A DNA stretch of 64,000 nucleotides. Source: JANQIO01 sp043513815. Lineage in GTDB: Bacteria; Pseudomonadota; Gammaproteobacteria; Pseudomonadales; Halieaceae. The position numbers and the translations under genes were made by a program. The number at the start of each line of letters is the position of its first letter. Position 1 is the stretch's first letter. The notes under the pieces are model-generated. The model was not told the DNA's origin and ran no database searches. It worked only from the letters and a program-made list of their open reading frames with translations. The DNA lies in assembly GCA_043513815.1 (NCBI GenBank), contig CP121313.1, positions 124,001 through 188,000 of the forward strand, read 5' to 3'. This document shows positions 43,906 through 53,328 of this stretch, one piece after another.

Positions 43906-44490
43906 TCAGGCTTCAAACCGCTCAAGGAAGACTTCGCTGACCAACACACTGCGGCCACGCAGCACGAAGCGGGAGCGCCGCGCCCAGGCCGGCTGTTCCT
44001 GCCGGAAGTCGCGGTGAATATAGCGGCTACCCGCTGCCAGCCGGGTCACCTGAAAGGCCTTGCGGGTGAGCTCCGGGTGTCGGAACAGCAGGGCCCCCAG
44101 GGAATCGTTCTGTAGCTGTCGCAGACGCCGCAGCTCGCCGCTGAGGGTGGCGGCGGGAATGATGCTGCGGGCGTAGACCCAGGGCTGATCGAAACACCGT
44201 AACACGACCTCGCGCACCAGCGCCCACTGGCTCGGCGGCAGCCCCAGCAGGCGGGATTCGGAGAGCTGGGGCCGCGACCAGCCCTGGCTCAGTCGCTGCA
44301 CCTGGAACTCGCCACCGGTTTTGCGCAGCAGCCGCTCGGTGAGAGAGGTTTCATCCAGTAGCCAGGGCCGCACCTGGTCGGACAGCCCGCGCAGCTGCAT
44401 CTGCGAGGGGCTGTACCAGGTAGGATGGGCGGGGGTGATGGGTGGCGTGAACACGGCGGCAGTGTGCCACAGCCCGCGCGACTTGCACAT
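43906..44490 (-). CDS. ubiC: Chorismate lyase
   Basis: UbiC converts chorismate to 4-hydroxybenzoate and pyruvate, the first committed step to ubiquinone. The 194-residue protein has the family pattern WVYARSIIPAATL (about 115-127), with the active-site arginine, and a C-terminal SEVFLERF with the conserved glutamate. The start is uncertain by up to about 30 residues. It heads the ubiC-ubiA operon and is divergent from the rubredoxin gene. Confidence 0.92.
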   Translation of the reverse strand: MCKSRGLWHTAAVFTPPITPAHPTWYSPSQMQLRGLSDQVRPWLLDETSLTERLLRKTGGEFQVQRLSQGWSRPQLSESRLLGLPPSQWALVREVVLRCFDQPWVYARSIIPAATLSGELRRLRQLQNDSLGALLFRHPELTRKAFQVTRLAAGSRYIHRDFRQEQPAWARRSRFVLRGRSVLVSEVFLERFEA

Positions 44491-44510
44491 TTTTCAGCCG
44501 GCACTATAGT
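44483..44510 (+). promoter_or_regulatory. Sigma-70-like promoter for the rubredoxin/reductase gene
   Basis: TTGCAC (44483-44488), a 16-bp spacer and TATAGT (44505-44510) lie in the divergent ubiC gap. A GGAG ribosome-binding site at 44541 precedes the ATG at 44555. Confidence 0.55.
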
Positions 44511-44554
44511 TGTCCATCCTCAAAATATCGCACCATTTATGGAGACCCCAGCCT

Positions 44555-45643
44555 ATGAGCAAATGGGAATGCATAGTCTGCGGCCTGGTCTACGACGAGG
44601 CCAAGGGCTGGCCGGACGACGGCATCGCACCTGGAACCAAGTGGGAAGATGTTCCCGAGGATTGGCTGTGCCCCGATTGCGGGGTCGGCAAGGAAGACTT
44701 CGAGTTGATCGAGGAGTCGGAGGTCGAGCAGGTGCCCCATCACCAGGAGGCAGAGGCTGACACCGAGCATGCGCCGGTGGTGATCATCGGCACAGGCCTG
44801 GCCGGCTACGGGCTGGCCAAGGAATTCCGCAAGCACGATGACTCGACTCCGCTGATCCTGATTACTGCGGACGACGGCCGGGCTTATTCCAAGCCCATGC
44901 TGTCCACCGGCTACACCAAGGACACCAGCGCAGATGACCTGGCGACTGCCGATGCCGGCAGCATGGGCCAGACGCTCAATGCCTCGGTCTGGACCCGTAC
45001 CCGGGTGGCCGGTATCGACACCGAGAAGCAGCTGGTGCATGTGGCCGATTCCGAAACCGCGCTGCACTACTCAAAGCTGGTGCTCGCCGTGGGCGCGGAT
45101 GTTATCAAGCCGCCGCTGGCCGGCGACGCGCTGGCGTACGTCTACTCGGTCAATGACCTGCTGGATTACGATGATTTCCGCCAGGCGATTGCTAAAAACA
45201 ACGTCAAGAAAGTCTGCATCATTGGCGGCGGCCTGATTGGCTGCGAATTCACCAACGACTTACTCAATGGCGGTTTCGAGGTGGAAGCGGTTGATCCGCT
45301 GGCCTACTGCCTGCCCACACTGTTGCCTGAAGCTGCTGGCAAGGCTGTGCAGATTGCGCCATTGATGGCGGCCGCGCGCGCATTGGGCAAGACCCTCGCC
45401 GGCGACGCCACGGAAGTGGCCTACCCGGCCATGCCGGTTACTATCAAGACCCCCGCCTGCCCGGTGGTGGTCAGCCCGGTAGCACCGGATGCGGCGGGTG
45501 AGTGGCAGGTCAGTGAAGACGGCAACAACGTCAAGGCGGAGTTCCGCGACAGCGCGGGGCAGTTGCTGGGCTTTGCGCTGACCGGAGATGCCACCAAAGA
45601 GAAACTGAGCCTGCAAAAGCAACTGCCGGCGATACTCCCCTAG
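44555..45643 (+). CDS. Rubredoxin fused to a rubredoxin-NAD(+) reductase, with an internal in-frame deletion
   Basis: The 362-residue protein joins a rubredoxin (residues 1-53, iron ligands C6, C9, C39 and C42) to an AlkT/RubB-type flavoprotein reductase through an acidic linker. The reductase part has the first FAD motif VVIIGTGLAGYGLA near 70 and the NAD motif CIIGGGLIGCEF. Pseudomonas RubB is a separate protein of about 384 residues. Against it, this protein jumps at about residue 266 (45352/45353) from the ...EAAGKAVQ segment straight to APLMAAARALGKTLAG. About 90-95 residues are missing, including the second FAD motif with GDCAEV. The frame is kept, but the enzyme as written should not hold FAD properly. 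It could be an assembly deletion. Confidence 0.85.
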   Translation: MSKWECIVCGLVYDEAKGWPDDGIAPGTKWEDVPEDWLCPDCGVGKEDFELIEESEVEQVPHHQEAEADTEHAPVVIIGTGLAGYGLAKEFRKHDDSTPLILITADDGRAYSKPMLSTGYTKDTSADDLATADAGSMGQTLNASVWTRTRVAGIDTEKQLVHVADSETALHYSKLVLAVGADVIKPPLAGDALAYVYSVNDLLDYDDFRQAIAKNNVKKVCIIGGGLIGCEFTNDLLNGGFEVEAVDPLAYCLPTLLPEAAGKAVQIAPLMAAARALGKTLAGDATEVAYPAMPVTIKTPACPVVVSPVAPDAAGEWQVSEDGNNVKAEFRDSAGQLLGFALTGDATKEKLSLQKQLPAILP

Positions 45644-45650
45644 CCGGCGG

Positions 45651-47709
45651 CTAGACGCTGGCGAAGCGCTCGGCGTTGCCGAGCCAGCGCCTGATCAGCG
45701 GCTCCACGTGCTCGGGCCGCTGGTCGGCCACTTCCCGGGCCAGTTGTCGCACCCGGTCCAGCAGGTCTGCGTGCAGCAGAATATCGGCCACCCGGAAGTC
45801 CATGAGCCCGGTCTGGCGAGTGCCCAGCACCTCGCCGGGCCCGCGCAGCTCCAGGTCGCGTTCGGCGATGTAGAAGCCGTCATTGCTCTCGCGCATGGAT
45901 GCGAGACGGGCCTGGCTCTGCTGGCTCAGGGGCGACTTGAACAACAGCACACAGTGACTGGCATCCGAGCCGCGCCCGACCCGGCCACGCAGCTGGTGTA
46001 ACTGTGCCAATCCCAGACGTTCCGGATTTTCGATAATCATCAGGCTGGCATTGGCGACATCGACGCCGACCTCGATGACGGTGGTCGCCACCAACAGGTC
46101 GATGTCTCCTGCCTTGAAGCGCTGCATCACGGCTTCCTTGTCCGCCGGCTTCAGGCGCCCGTGAACCAGTCCAACCCTCAGCTCCGGCAATCTTGTCTCC
46201 AGGTCCTGGCAGGTGGCCTCGGCGGCCTGGGCTTCCAGTGCGTCCGATTCCTCTATCAGGGTACAGACCCAGTAGGCCTGGCGCCCTCCTTCGCAGGCGG
46301 CGCGAACCCGCTCGATAACCTTGTCGCGCCGGCTGTCGCTGATCAGTACCGTCTGTACCGGCTGGCGCCCGGGCGGCAGTTGATCGATGACCGAACAATC
46401 GAGGTCAGCGTAGGCGACCATGGACAGTGTTCTTGGTATGGGTGTGGCCGTCATGACCAGCTGGTGCGGCTGCTCGCCCTTTTCCGTCAAACGCAGGCGC
46501 TGGTGCACCCCGAACCGGTGCTGTTCATCGACCACCACCAGGCCCAGCCGCGAGAACATCACGTCGTCCTGAAACAGGGCGTGAGTGCCAATGATGAGCG
46601 GTGCCTCGCCAGCGGCAATGGCCTCCAGCGTGGATTTGCGGGCCTTGCCCTTGACCCTGCCGGTCAACAGGCAGGGACTGATTCCCTGCGTCGGCAAACC
46701 AGGCGGCAAAGTTGGCACGGTGCTGCTCCGCGAGAATCTCGGTGGGCGCCATGATCGCCACCTGGAAACCGCTGACCATGGCGCGCTGGGCGGCACAGGC
46801 GGCGACCACCGTCTTTCCCGAGCCGACATCACCCTGCAGCAGGCGCAGCATGGGAATCGGCCGGGCCAGATCGCTATCGATCTCTTCCACCACCCGCTGT
46901 TGGGCTGCGGTCAGGGCAAAGGGCAGCGACGCGATGAATCCATCAATCGCCGCCTGTCCGGCGATCAGCTGTGGCGCGCCTCGGGCCTGCTGCTGCCGGC
47001 GCAGCTTTTCCAGCGACAGGTTGTGGGCCACCAGTTCTTCCAGGGCCAGCCTGAGTTGGGCGGGATGGCGGCCTTCACGAATCAGCGCCTGGGGGGCATC
47101 CGGAGGCGGCGCGTGCAGGTAGGTCAAGGCATCCACCAGGCTCAGTCCAAAGTTATTCTGGCCCGGTAGCAGGTCCGCCGGGGCTGCCCGCGCCAGTAGC
47201 TCCACCGCCTGCCGGCAGAGTTTGCGCCAGGTGGCCTGTGAGACGCCGGCACTGCCCGGGTAAATCGGCGTCAGGGATTCCTCTACCGGTGTCGACTGTT
47301 GCTCGTCGACCAGGCGGTATTCGGGGTGGTACATCTCCAGGCCGCTGGCGCCGCGGCGAACCTCCCCAAAACAGCGCAGGCGCCTGCCCGCAGCCAGATT
47401 GTTTTTCTGGGCCGCGGAAAAGTGGAAGAACCGCAGGCTGAGGCTGCCAGTGGTGTCCTGGATGCGGCAGAGCAGGCTGCGGCGTCGGCCGAAAGTGACA
47501 TCGGCGACGCGGATTTCTCCCTCCACGACCACATCGGCGCCTGGCTGCACCGCCCCCAGCGGCGTGATACGCGTGCGATCCTGGTAGCGCAGCGGCAGGT
47601 GGAACAGCAGGTCCTCCACCTGCTCGATGCCCGCCTCGACGAGTTTTTCGGCCATGCGCGGCCCTACCCCATGCAGGCGGGTCACCGGTTGGTTGACGAT
47701 ATCAGGCAT
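45651..47709 (-). pseudogene. recG: ATP-dependent DNA helicase RecG, frameshifted
   Basis: RecG remodels stalled replication forks and Holliday junctions. The 5' part (start ATG at 47709, MPDIVNQPVTRLHGVGPRMA) has the wedge domain, Walker A GDVGSGKT and MAPTEILAEQH. It then leaves frame after WFADAG near 46683. The next frame resumes ISPCLLTGRVKGKAR and continues with VVDEQHRFGVHQRL and GRVGRGSDA to the normal C-terminus at 45651. One extra base at about 46682-46683 (TT on the plus strand) explains it; removing it restores a 685-residue protein. The context is not a long homopolymer. A sequencing error or a recent mutation is likelier than programmed frameshifting. Confidence 0.92.
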
Positions 47710-47775
47710 GCAGTAAGGATTGAGGAAACATAGTGGATGGTGTCGAGGCTCACTGGGCGGCGTATAGTTGTACCA

Positions 47776-48666
47776 GTGAGTCCCGTTGAAAAAAACCCCG
47801 ATCGCGTCAACTTGATCGCCTGTGGTGATCTTGGCACCGCTGTTGCCCTGCAACTGGCCGCCCGCGGCGCGCGCCCGCTGGCCCTGCGCCGCAACGTTGA
47901 GGCGCTGCCGGCGGCGTTGCCGGCGCTGGCCCTGGACTACAGTGACCCGGAGTCACTGTCCCAGCTGGCGCAACACCCGGCAGATATTTCGGTGCTCACG
48001 CCGACACCCCCATCGCGCGATGTCGAGGGTTACCGCATGGGCTTCCTGCGGCCGGTGGAGAACCTGTTGGCCCTGTGGCAGGACCTGCCGCCACAACAGT
48101 TGATATATGTCTCCAGCACCCGCGTCTATGGGGACGCTGGCGGGGACTGGGTTGATGAAAACTCTGCGCTGTTGCCGACGGACGGCCAAGGGGAGGTGCT
48201 GGTGGCCGCTGAACAGCGTCTGCTGGAAAGCCACCACCGGGTCACCGTGGTGCGCTTCTCCGGGATCTACGGGCGTAGCCCCAGCCGCCTGCTGGAGCGC
48301 ATCCAGGGCGGTGACATCGTCAGCCCCGAGCCCCCTCATTTCAGCAATCGAATCCACCGTGAGGACTGTGTCGGATTTCTGCTGCACCTGCTGGAAATGC
48401 CGGAGCGCGAGCGTATCTACCTGGCCAATGACGACCTGCCGGCCTTGAGTTACGAGGTGGAGAGCTGGTTGGCGGCGCGGTTGGGAGTGCAGGCGCCGCG
48501 GGAGACGGTGGCACCGCCGACGGCCAGCCGGCGCTGCCGCAACGGACGGATGCGCGATACTGGTTACGCTTTGCTGTACCCGGATTATCGGGCAGGGTAT
48601 GGCGCGATGCTGGCCGCACCCGAGGGTACGGCGGGCGGCTCCCGCGGTGACGCTAAAGCGCCATGA
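47776..48666 (+). CDS. NAD-dependent epimerase/dehydratase-like SDR protein (YeeZ-like)
   Basis: A short-chain dehydrogenase-type protein with an N-terminal Rossmann segment, VNLIACGDLGTAVALQLAARG. It also has VLTPTPPSRD, YVSSTRVYGD (extended-SDR active-site area), VVRFSGIYG and IHREDCVGFL. It resembles E. coli YeeZ. Catalytic Tyr-x3-Lys is not clearly present, so enzymatic activity is doubtful. The start is ambiguous: GTG at 47776 or ATG at 47737. The 3' end overlaps convergent ridA by 14 bp. Confidence 0.75.
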   Translation: MSPVEKNPDRVNLIACGDLGTAVALQLAARGARPLALRRNVEALPAALPALALDYSDPESLSQLAQHPADISVLTPTPPSRDVEGYRMGFLRPVENLLALWQDLPPQQLIYVSSTRVYGDAGGDWVDENSALLPTDGQGEVLVAAEQRLLESHHRVTVVRFSGIYGRSPSRLLERIQGGDIVSPEPPHFSNRIHREDCVGFLLHLLEMPERERIYLANDDLPALSYEVESWLAARLGVQAPRETVAPPTASRRCRNGRMRDTGYALLYPDYRAGYGAMLAAPEGTAGGSRGDAKAP

Positions 48667-49036
48667 TGACTTCCACCTCTATGTCTGCCCCCTTGGGCAA
48701 AGCGGCCACCTGCACACAGGCTCGCGCCGGATAGGGCTCGGCAAAAAATTCAGCCATGACTGTATTGACCGCCCCAAAGTCTTCCAGGTCAGTGAGACTG
48801 ATATTGACCTTTACCGCGTCATTGAGAGCGCCGCCGGCGGCCTCGGCGACCGCCGAAAGGTTTTTGAATACCTGCTGGGCCTGAGCCGTGATGTCGCCCT
48901 CCACCAGGCTCATGGTGTCGGGGTCCAGCGGGATCTGGCCCGAAAGCCAGACGGTATTGCCGACCTTGACGGCCTGCGAGTAAGGGCCGATGGCTTCGGG
49001 GGCATGGGGGCTGGAGATAACGGCGCGGTTGGTCAT
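48653..49036 (-). CDS. ridA: RidA family reactive enamine/imine deaminase
   Basis: RidA hydrolyses toxic 2-aminoacrylate-type enamines produced by PLP enzymes. The 127-residue protein has the YSQAVKVGNTVWLSGQIPLDP start, the essential arginine in YPARACVQVA and the C-terminal VEVEVIMAL. It lies 10 bp downstream of spoT in the usual proteobacterial order. Confidence 0.95.
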   Translation of the reverse strand: MTNRAVISSPHAPEAIGPYSQAVKVGNTVWLSGQIPLDPDTMSLVEGDITAQAQQVFKNLSAVAEAAGGALNDAVKVNISLTDLEDFGAVNTVMAEFFAEPYPARACVQVAALPKGADIEVEVIMAL

Positions 49037-49046
49037 GGCAATTCCT

Positions 49047-51167
49047 TCAATGCTTGATGCGGGTAACCTTGTGGACTTCTTTGAGGCCGCGGATGCGTTT
49101 GAGAATCTGCGCCAGGTGCACGCGATTCTTCACTGACATTTCCAGATTCACGTAGCTGAACTGGTAGTCCTTGTCTTCGGTACTGATTTTCTCGATGTTG
49201 GCGTCGAGGCTGTTGATGCGCGTGGCGAGCACCGCCAGCATGCCGCGGCGGTTTTCCACTTCGATGCGCAGCGCGGCGACAAATTCACCCTGGACCTGAT
49301 CGTCCCAGCGCAGGGGTACCAGACGGTCGGCGTTATCACGCAGCTCCGCCAGGTTGTGGCAGTGCTCCCGGTGCACCACTATGCCCCGTTCGGAGCTGAT
49401 GTAGCCGGCCACGGCGTCGCCGGGGATCGGATGGCAGCACTTGCCGTAGCTGACCATGAAGCCCTCGGTGCCACGGATGGCCACCGGCTGTGGTTGGAAG
49501 CCGCCGTTTTCCTGGGTGGAGTCCGGCGCTTCCCCGAGCAGGTGCTGCGCGCTGATGGCGGCCACGCGATTGCCCTTGGCGATATCTTCCAGCAGCTGGT
49601 TTATGTGCTTGTAGCCTGCCCGTTCCAGGTAGGCGTCGACCTTGGTGGGCTCGAGAGCATCGTAGTGGGTGTCCAGTGCCATCAGGGCCTTGTCCAGCAG
49701 CCGCTTGCCCAGGTCGATGGAGTCCTCGCGACGCTGTGCCTTGAGGAAGTGGCGGATATTGGTTCGGGCCTTGGCAGTGACCGCGTAGTTGAACCATGAG
49801 GGGTTGGGGCGAGCACCGGGTGCGGTGATAATTTCCACTGTCTGGCCACTCTGCAGGGGCTCCGACAGGGGCGCCAGCCGACGATTGATACGACAGGCAA
49901 CACAGCTGTTGCCGACATCGGTGTGTACCGCATAGGCGAAATCCACCGCCGTCGCGCCCCGGGGCAGTTCCATGATGTCGCCCTTGGGCGTAAATACATA
50001 GACCTCGTCCGGGAACAGGTCGATTTTTACACTTTCGATAAATTCCAGCGAATTGCCGGCGCGCTGCTGCATTTCCAGAAGCCCCTGCACCCATTCCCGG
50101 GCGCGGGCATGGCTGCCGCTGGCGGCACCCGATTCGCTGGATTTATAGAGCCAATGGGCGGCGATGCCATTGTTGGCCATTTCTTCCATATCGCGGGTGC
50201 GTATTTGAATCTCGATGGGCACGCCGTGCATGCCCATCAGTACCGTGTGCAATGACTGGTAGCCGTTGGCCTTGGGAATGGCGATGTAATCCTTGAACTC
50301 GCCCGGTACTGGCGCATACAGGTTGTGCACGCAGCCCAGTACCCGATAGCAGGTATCTACCGAGTCGACGATGATGCGGAAGGCGAAGATATCCATGATC
50401 TCCGAGAAGTTCTTGCCCTTCGTTTTCATCTTCGAGTAGATGCTGTACAGGTGTTTCTCGCGTCCGATCACCTCGGCGCTGTGGCCCTCCTGCTCCAGGC
50501 AGTTTTGCAGCTGGTGGCGGATTTTTTCCACCAGCTCCTTGCGATTGCCTCGGGCGCGGCGCACCGCTGCAGAGATGCGCTCGGCGCGCATCGGGTGGAG
50601 GGCGCTGAAGCCGAGGTCTTCAAACTCCATACGCACGGTGTTCATACCCAGGCGCATGGCAATGGGCGCATAAATATCGAGGGTTTCGCGGGCGATGCGA
50701 CTGACCTTATCGGCACTGAGCACACCGAGGGTGCGCATGTTGTGCAGCCGGTCGGCCAGTTTCACCAGCACCACGCGGATATCGCTGGCCATGGCCAGGG
50801 CCATTTTCTGGAAGTTCTCCGCCTGTTTCTCCGCCTGGGAACTGAACTCAATCTGGGTCAGCTTGCTGACGCCGTCGACCAGTTCCGCCACCGTCGGCCC
50901 GAACTGGGCCCCGATGGCTTCCTTCTTGATGCCGGTGTCCTCGATCACATCGTGCAGCATGGCGGCCATCAGGCTTTGGTGGTCCATGTGCATGTCGGCG
51001 AGAATGCCGGCGACGGCCAGCGGGTGGGTCACGTAGGCTTCGCCGCTGCGGCGATACTGGCCGTGGTGCGCCTGCTCAGCGAAGAAGTAGGCGCGTTTTA
51101 CCTGGTTACTTTCCTCGGGGGTGAGGTAGGTCTGGAGGATACTGTCGAGGGCGCTGATGCTGTTCAC
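49047..51167 (-). CDS. spoT: Bifunctional (p)ppGpp synthetase/hydrolase SpoT
   Basis: SpoT degrades and makes the alarmone (p)ppGpp. The 706-residue protein has an intact N-terminal HD hydrolase (HDVIED at 72-77), a synthetase domain (FKDYIAIPKANGYQSLHT), a TGS domain (VYVFTPKGDIMELPRGATAVDFAYAVH, near 385), and a C-terminal ACT domain. The retained HD motif marks it as SpoT, not RelA. It is followed by ridA and preceded by rpoZ, the standard order. Confidence 0.97.
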   Translation of the reverse strand: MNSISALDSILQTYLTPEESNQVKRAYFFAEQAHHGQYRRSGEAYVTHPLAVAGILADMHMDHQSLMAAMLHDVIEDTGIKKEAIGAQFGPTVAELVDGVSKLTQIEFSSQAEKQAENFQKMALAMASDIRVVLVKLADRLHNMRTLGVLSADKVSRIARETLDIYAPIAMRLGMNTVRMEFEDLGFSALHPMRAERISAAVRRARGNRKELVEKIRHQLQNCLEQEGHSAEVIGREKHLYSIYSKMKTKGKNFSEIMDIFAFRIIVDSVDTCYRVLGCVHNLYAPVPGEFKDYIAIPKANGYQSLHTVLMGMHGVPIEIQIRTRDMEEMANNGIAAHWLYKSSESGAASGSHARAREWVQGLLEMQQRAGNSLEFIESVKIDLFPDEVYVFTPKGDIMELPRGATAVDFAYAVHTDVGNSCVACRINRRLAPLSEPLQSGQTVEIITAPGARPNPSWFNYAVTAKARTNIRHFLKAQRREDSIDLGKRLLDKALMALDTHYDALEPTKVDAYLERAGYKHINQLLEDIAKGNRVAAISAQHLLGEAPDSTQENGGFQPQPVAIRGTEGFMVSYGKCCHPIPGDAVAGYISSERGIVVHREHCHNLAELRDNADRLVPLRWDDQVQGEFVAALRIEVENRRGMLAVLATRINSLDANIEKISTEDKDYQFSYVNLEMSVKNRVHLAQILKRIRGLKEVHKVTRIKH

Positions 51168-51272
51168 TGACGGATGCTCTCGGCGAATTCAGGCTGGCCC
51201 GGACTGTTCAACACAGAGTCAACACAGTCACGGTTACGCAGCCAGCCTCAGAGCCTCGCCAGTGGTGGCGGG

Positions 51273-51536
51273 CTAGAGGTCCTCTTGGCCGGACTCCATG
51301 GCCTCTACCAGCTCTTCTTCTGCGTCGACCACTTCTTCGCGCACCAGGATGTCGGCCGTGACGAAGCCCTCGGCAATTTCGCGCAGGGCGATGACCGTGG
51401 GCTTGTCTGATTCTTCATCCACCATCGGGTCCTTGCCGCCGGTCGCGATCTGACGGGAGCGCTTGCTGGCTACCATCACCAGCTCAAAGCGGTTTGCGAC
51501 GTTTTCCAGACAATCTTCTACGGTAACACGTGCCAT
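51273..51536 (-). CDS. rpoZ: DNA-directed RNA polymerase subunit omega
   Basis: The 87-residue omega subunit helps RNA polymerase assembly. It begins MARVTVEDCLENVANRFELV and includes RSRQI, the conserved core of the family, and ends with an acidic tail. It lies between gmk and spoT, its normal neighbours. Confidence 0.96.
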   Translation of the reverse strand: MARVTVEDCLENVANRFELVMVASKRSRQIATGGKDPMVDEESDKPTVIALREIAEGFVTADILVREEVVDAEEELVEAMESGQEDL

Positions 51537-51696
51537 GATTCATTCCTGTACGGCCGTCACCGGGGCCTGTGGCCGCGGGTGAAGGCTAAGTGTTGCTGAA
51601 TAATTGAGGGAGGCAGACGCCCAGACTGGCCGGGGCCGTGCTAGCGCGTTTGCTTCCAGATTTGCGAAAGCGCAGAAGTATAGCAAAAACATTGGC

Positions 51697-52314
51697 TTAC
51701 GACAGCAAATCCGCCAACAGGTCGGCGTGCCGAATGACCTGGGCAGCGCCGCGCAAACGCTGGGCCTCCACCAGGTGCTGGAGTTGCGCCAGAGCCGTGT
51801 CGAAATCATCGTTGATGACGATGAAATCCGCCTCCGGGTAATGGGACATCTCGTCCCGCGCCAGGTTCATACGCTGTTGGATAATGTCCTCCTGGTCGCG
51901 GCCGCGGCTTGTCAGGCGCTGCAGCAGGGCTTGCCGCGAGGGAGGAAGAATGAACACCGAAATCGCGTCTTCACGCTGGCGCTTGATCTGGGCGGCGCCC
52001 TGCCAGTCAATTTCCAGGATCACGTCCTGGCCTGAGGCCAGCTGCTGTTCTACCCAGGACTGGGAGGTGCCGTAGTAGTGGTTGAAGACCTGGGCGTGCT
52101 CCAGAAACTCGCTGCGCGAAAGCATGTCCAGGAACACCGTCTCCGTCACGAAGTGGTAGCTGACGCCATCGCGCTCCCCTGGTCGAACCTCACGCGTGGT
52201 GTGGGAGACCGAGACGCCAATATCGGGGCAGCGCTCCACCAGCGCCTTGACCAGGCTGGTCTTACCCGCGCCGGAGGGTGCTGACACTGTGTACAGGCTG
52301 CCGGGGGTTTTCAT
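51697..52314 (-). CDS. gmk: Guanylate kinase
   Basis: Gmk phosphorylates GMP to GDP. The 205-residue protein has the P-loop SAPSGAGKTS (11-20), SVSHTTREVRPGE and VILEIDWQGAAQ, all family signatures. It lies in the gmk-rpoZ-spoT cluster downstream of yicC. Confidence 0.97.
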   Translation of the reverse strand: MKTPGSLYTVSAPSGAGKTSLVKALVERCPDIGVSVSHTTREVRPGERDGVSYHFVTETVFLDMLSRSEFLEHAQVFNHYYGTSQSWVEQQLASGQDVILEIDWQGAAQIKRQREDAISVFILPPSRQALLQRLTSRGRDQEDIIQQRMNLARDEMSHYPEADFIVINDDFDTALAQLQHLVEAQRLRGAAQVIRHADLLADLLS

Positions 52315-52347
52315 TGGGTGGGAGTCTCCATACTTACTGCCAGGGGC

Positions 52348-53217
52348 TTACTCTATATTCTGGATCTGCTCGCGCATTTGCTCGATCAGCACTTTCAGCT
52401 CGACGGCGTTCTGGGTAGTGCTGGTGGCCAGTGATTTGGACGACAGGGTGTTGGCCTCGCGGTTGAGCTCCTGCATGAGGAAGTCCAGGCGCCGGCCGCA
52501 GGGCCCGCCCTTGTGCAATACGCGCTGCACTTCCTCTACATGCGCGACCAGCCGGTCGAGCTCTTCGTCCACGTCTGCCTTCTGCGCCAGTACGGCGAGT
52601 TCCTGTTCCAGTCGCTCCGGGTCGGCGTCTACGCCGAGGTCCTTTACCCGCGCGCGCATACGCTCGAGTTGTTGAGCCAGCAGTTCCGGCATGCGTGCCC
52701 GGGCCGCCTCCACTTCCACGTCTACGCCGCTCAGGCGCTCGCCAATGAAGCTGGCCAGTTTCTGTCCTTCACGGCTGCGGGTTTCTGCCAGGGAATCCAG
52801 GGCCTTGTCGAACAGCGCCAGTGAACGTTTTGCCAGGGCGTCTGCATCTTCAGGTGCACCTTCGACCAACCCGGGCCATTGCAGAATATCGAGGCTACTG
52901 GGCGCCTGCGTCTGGCTGACCGCTGCCTCCACCTTTGCCATGGCAGCGGCCAGGGCCGCCAGCCGGTCGTGATTGATTTCCAGGGCGTCTTCGCCGCCGG
53001 CCTGGGCCTGCCAGCGGAATTGCACTTCGACCTTGCCGCGGGACAGGCGCTTCGCCAGCCTGTCACGCAGGGGTGTCTCGAGGCTGCGCAGAGCCTCCGG
53101 CAGCTTGAAGTGGCAATCCAGGTAGCGGTGGTTGACCGAGCGTATTTCCACGGCCAGGCTGCCGGGGACGCTATCATCGCTTTCCCTGGCGAAGGCGGTC
53201 ATGCTATTGATGTTCAT
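52348..53217 (-). CDS. yicC: YicC family endoribonuclease/stress protein
   Basis: YicC-family proteins are linked to RNA turnover. The 289-residue protein has MTAFARES near the N-terminus, EIRSVNHRYLDCHFKLPE and the C-terminal GRRLDFLMQELNREANTLSSKS. An ATG at 53217 was chosen; an internal ATG at 53202 is an alternative. It is divergent from rph and sits directly before gmk, as in other gammaproteobacteria. Confidence 0.92.
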   Translation of the reverse strand: MNINSMTAFARESDDSVPGSLAVEIRSVNHRYLDCHFKLPEALRSLETPLRDRLAKRLSRGKVEVQFRWQAQAGGEDALEINHDRLAALAAAMAKVEAAVSQTQAPSSLDILQWPGLVEGAPEDADALAKRSLALFDKALDSLAETRSREGQKLASFIGERLSGVDVEVEAARARMPELLAQQLERMRARVKDLGVDADPERLEQELAVLAQKADVDEELDRLVAHVEEVQRVLHKGGPCGRRLDFLMQELNREANTLSSKSLATSTTQNAVELKVLIEQMREQIQNIE

Positions 53218-53267
53218 GCGGCCCCCCGAAAAGGACACGATTTTAACAGCACTCGGCGGATTCGCCA

Positions 53268-53298
53268 GTGACGTAGGTCGCGTTCTATACCGTATAAT
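53268..53298 (+). promoter_or_regulatory. Candidate promoter for rph
   Basis: A perfect TATAAT at 53293-53298 lies 31 bp before the rph ATG, in the divergent yicC-rph gap. The -35 is weak (GTGACG-like around 53268, with a 19-bp spacer). Confidence 0.5.
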
Positions 53299-53328
53299 GC
53301 CGCGCCCGATACCAGTGAAGTTGTCCCT

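Noticed and set aside
46678..46690. Programmed frameshifting in recG
   Set aside because: No slippery heptamer or stimulatory structure is evident, and RecG is not known to use frameshifting.
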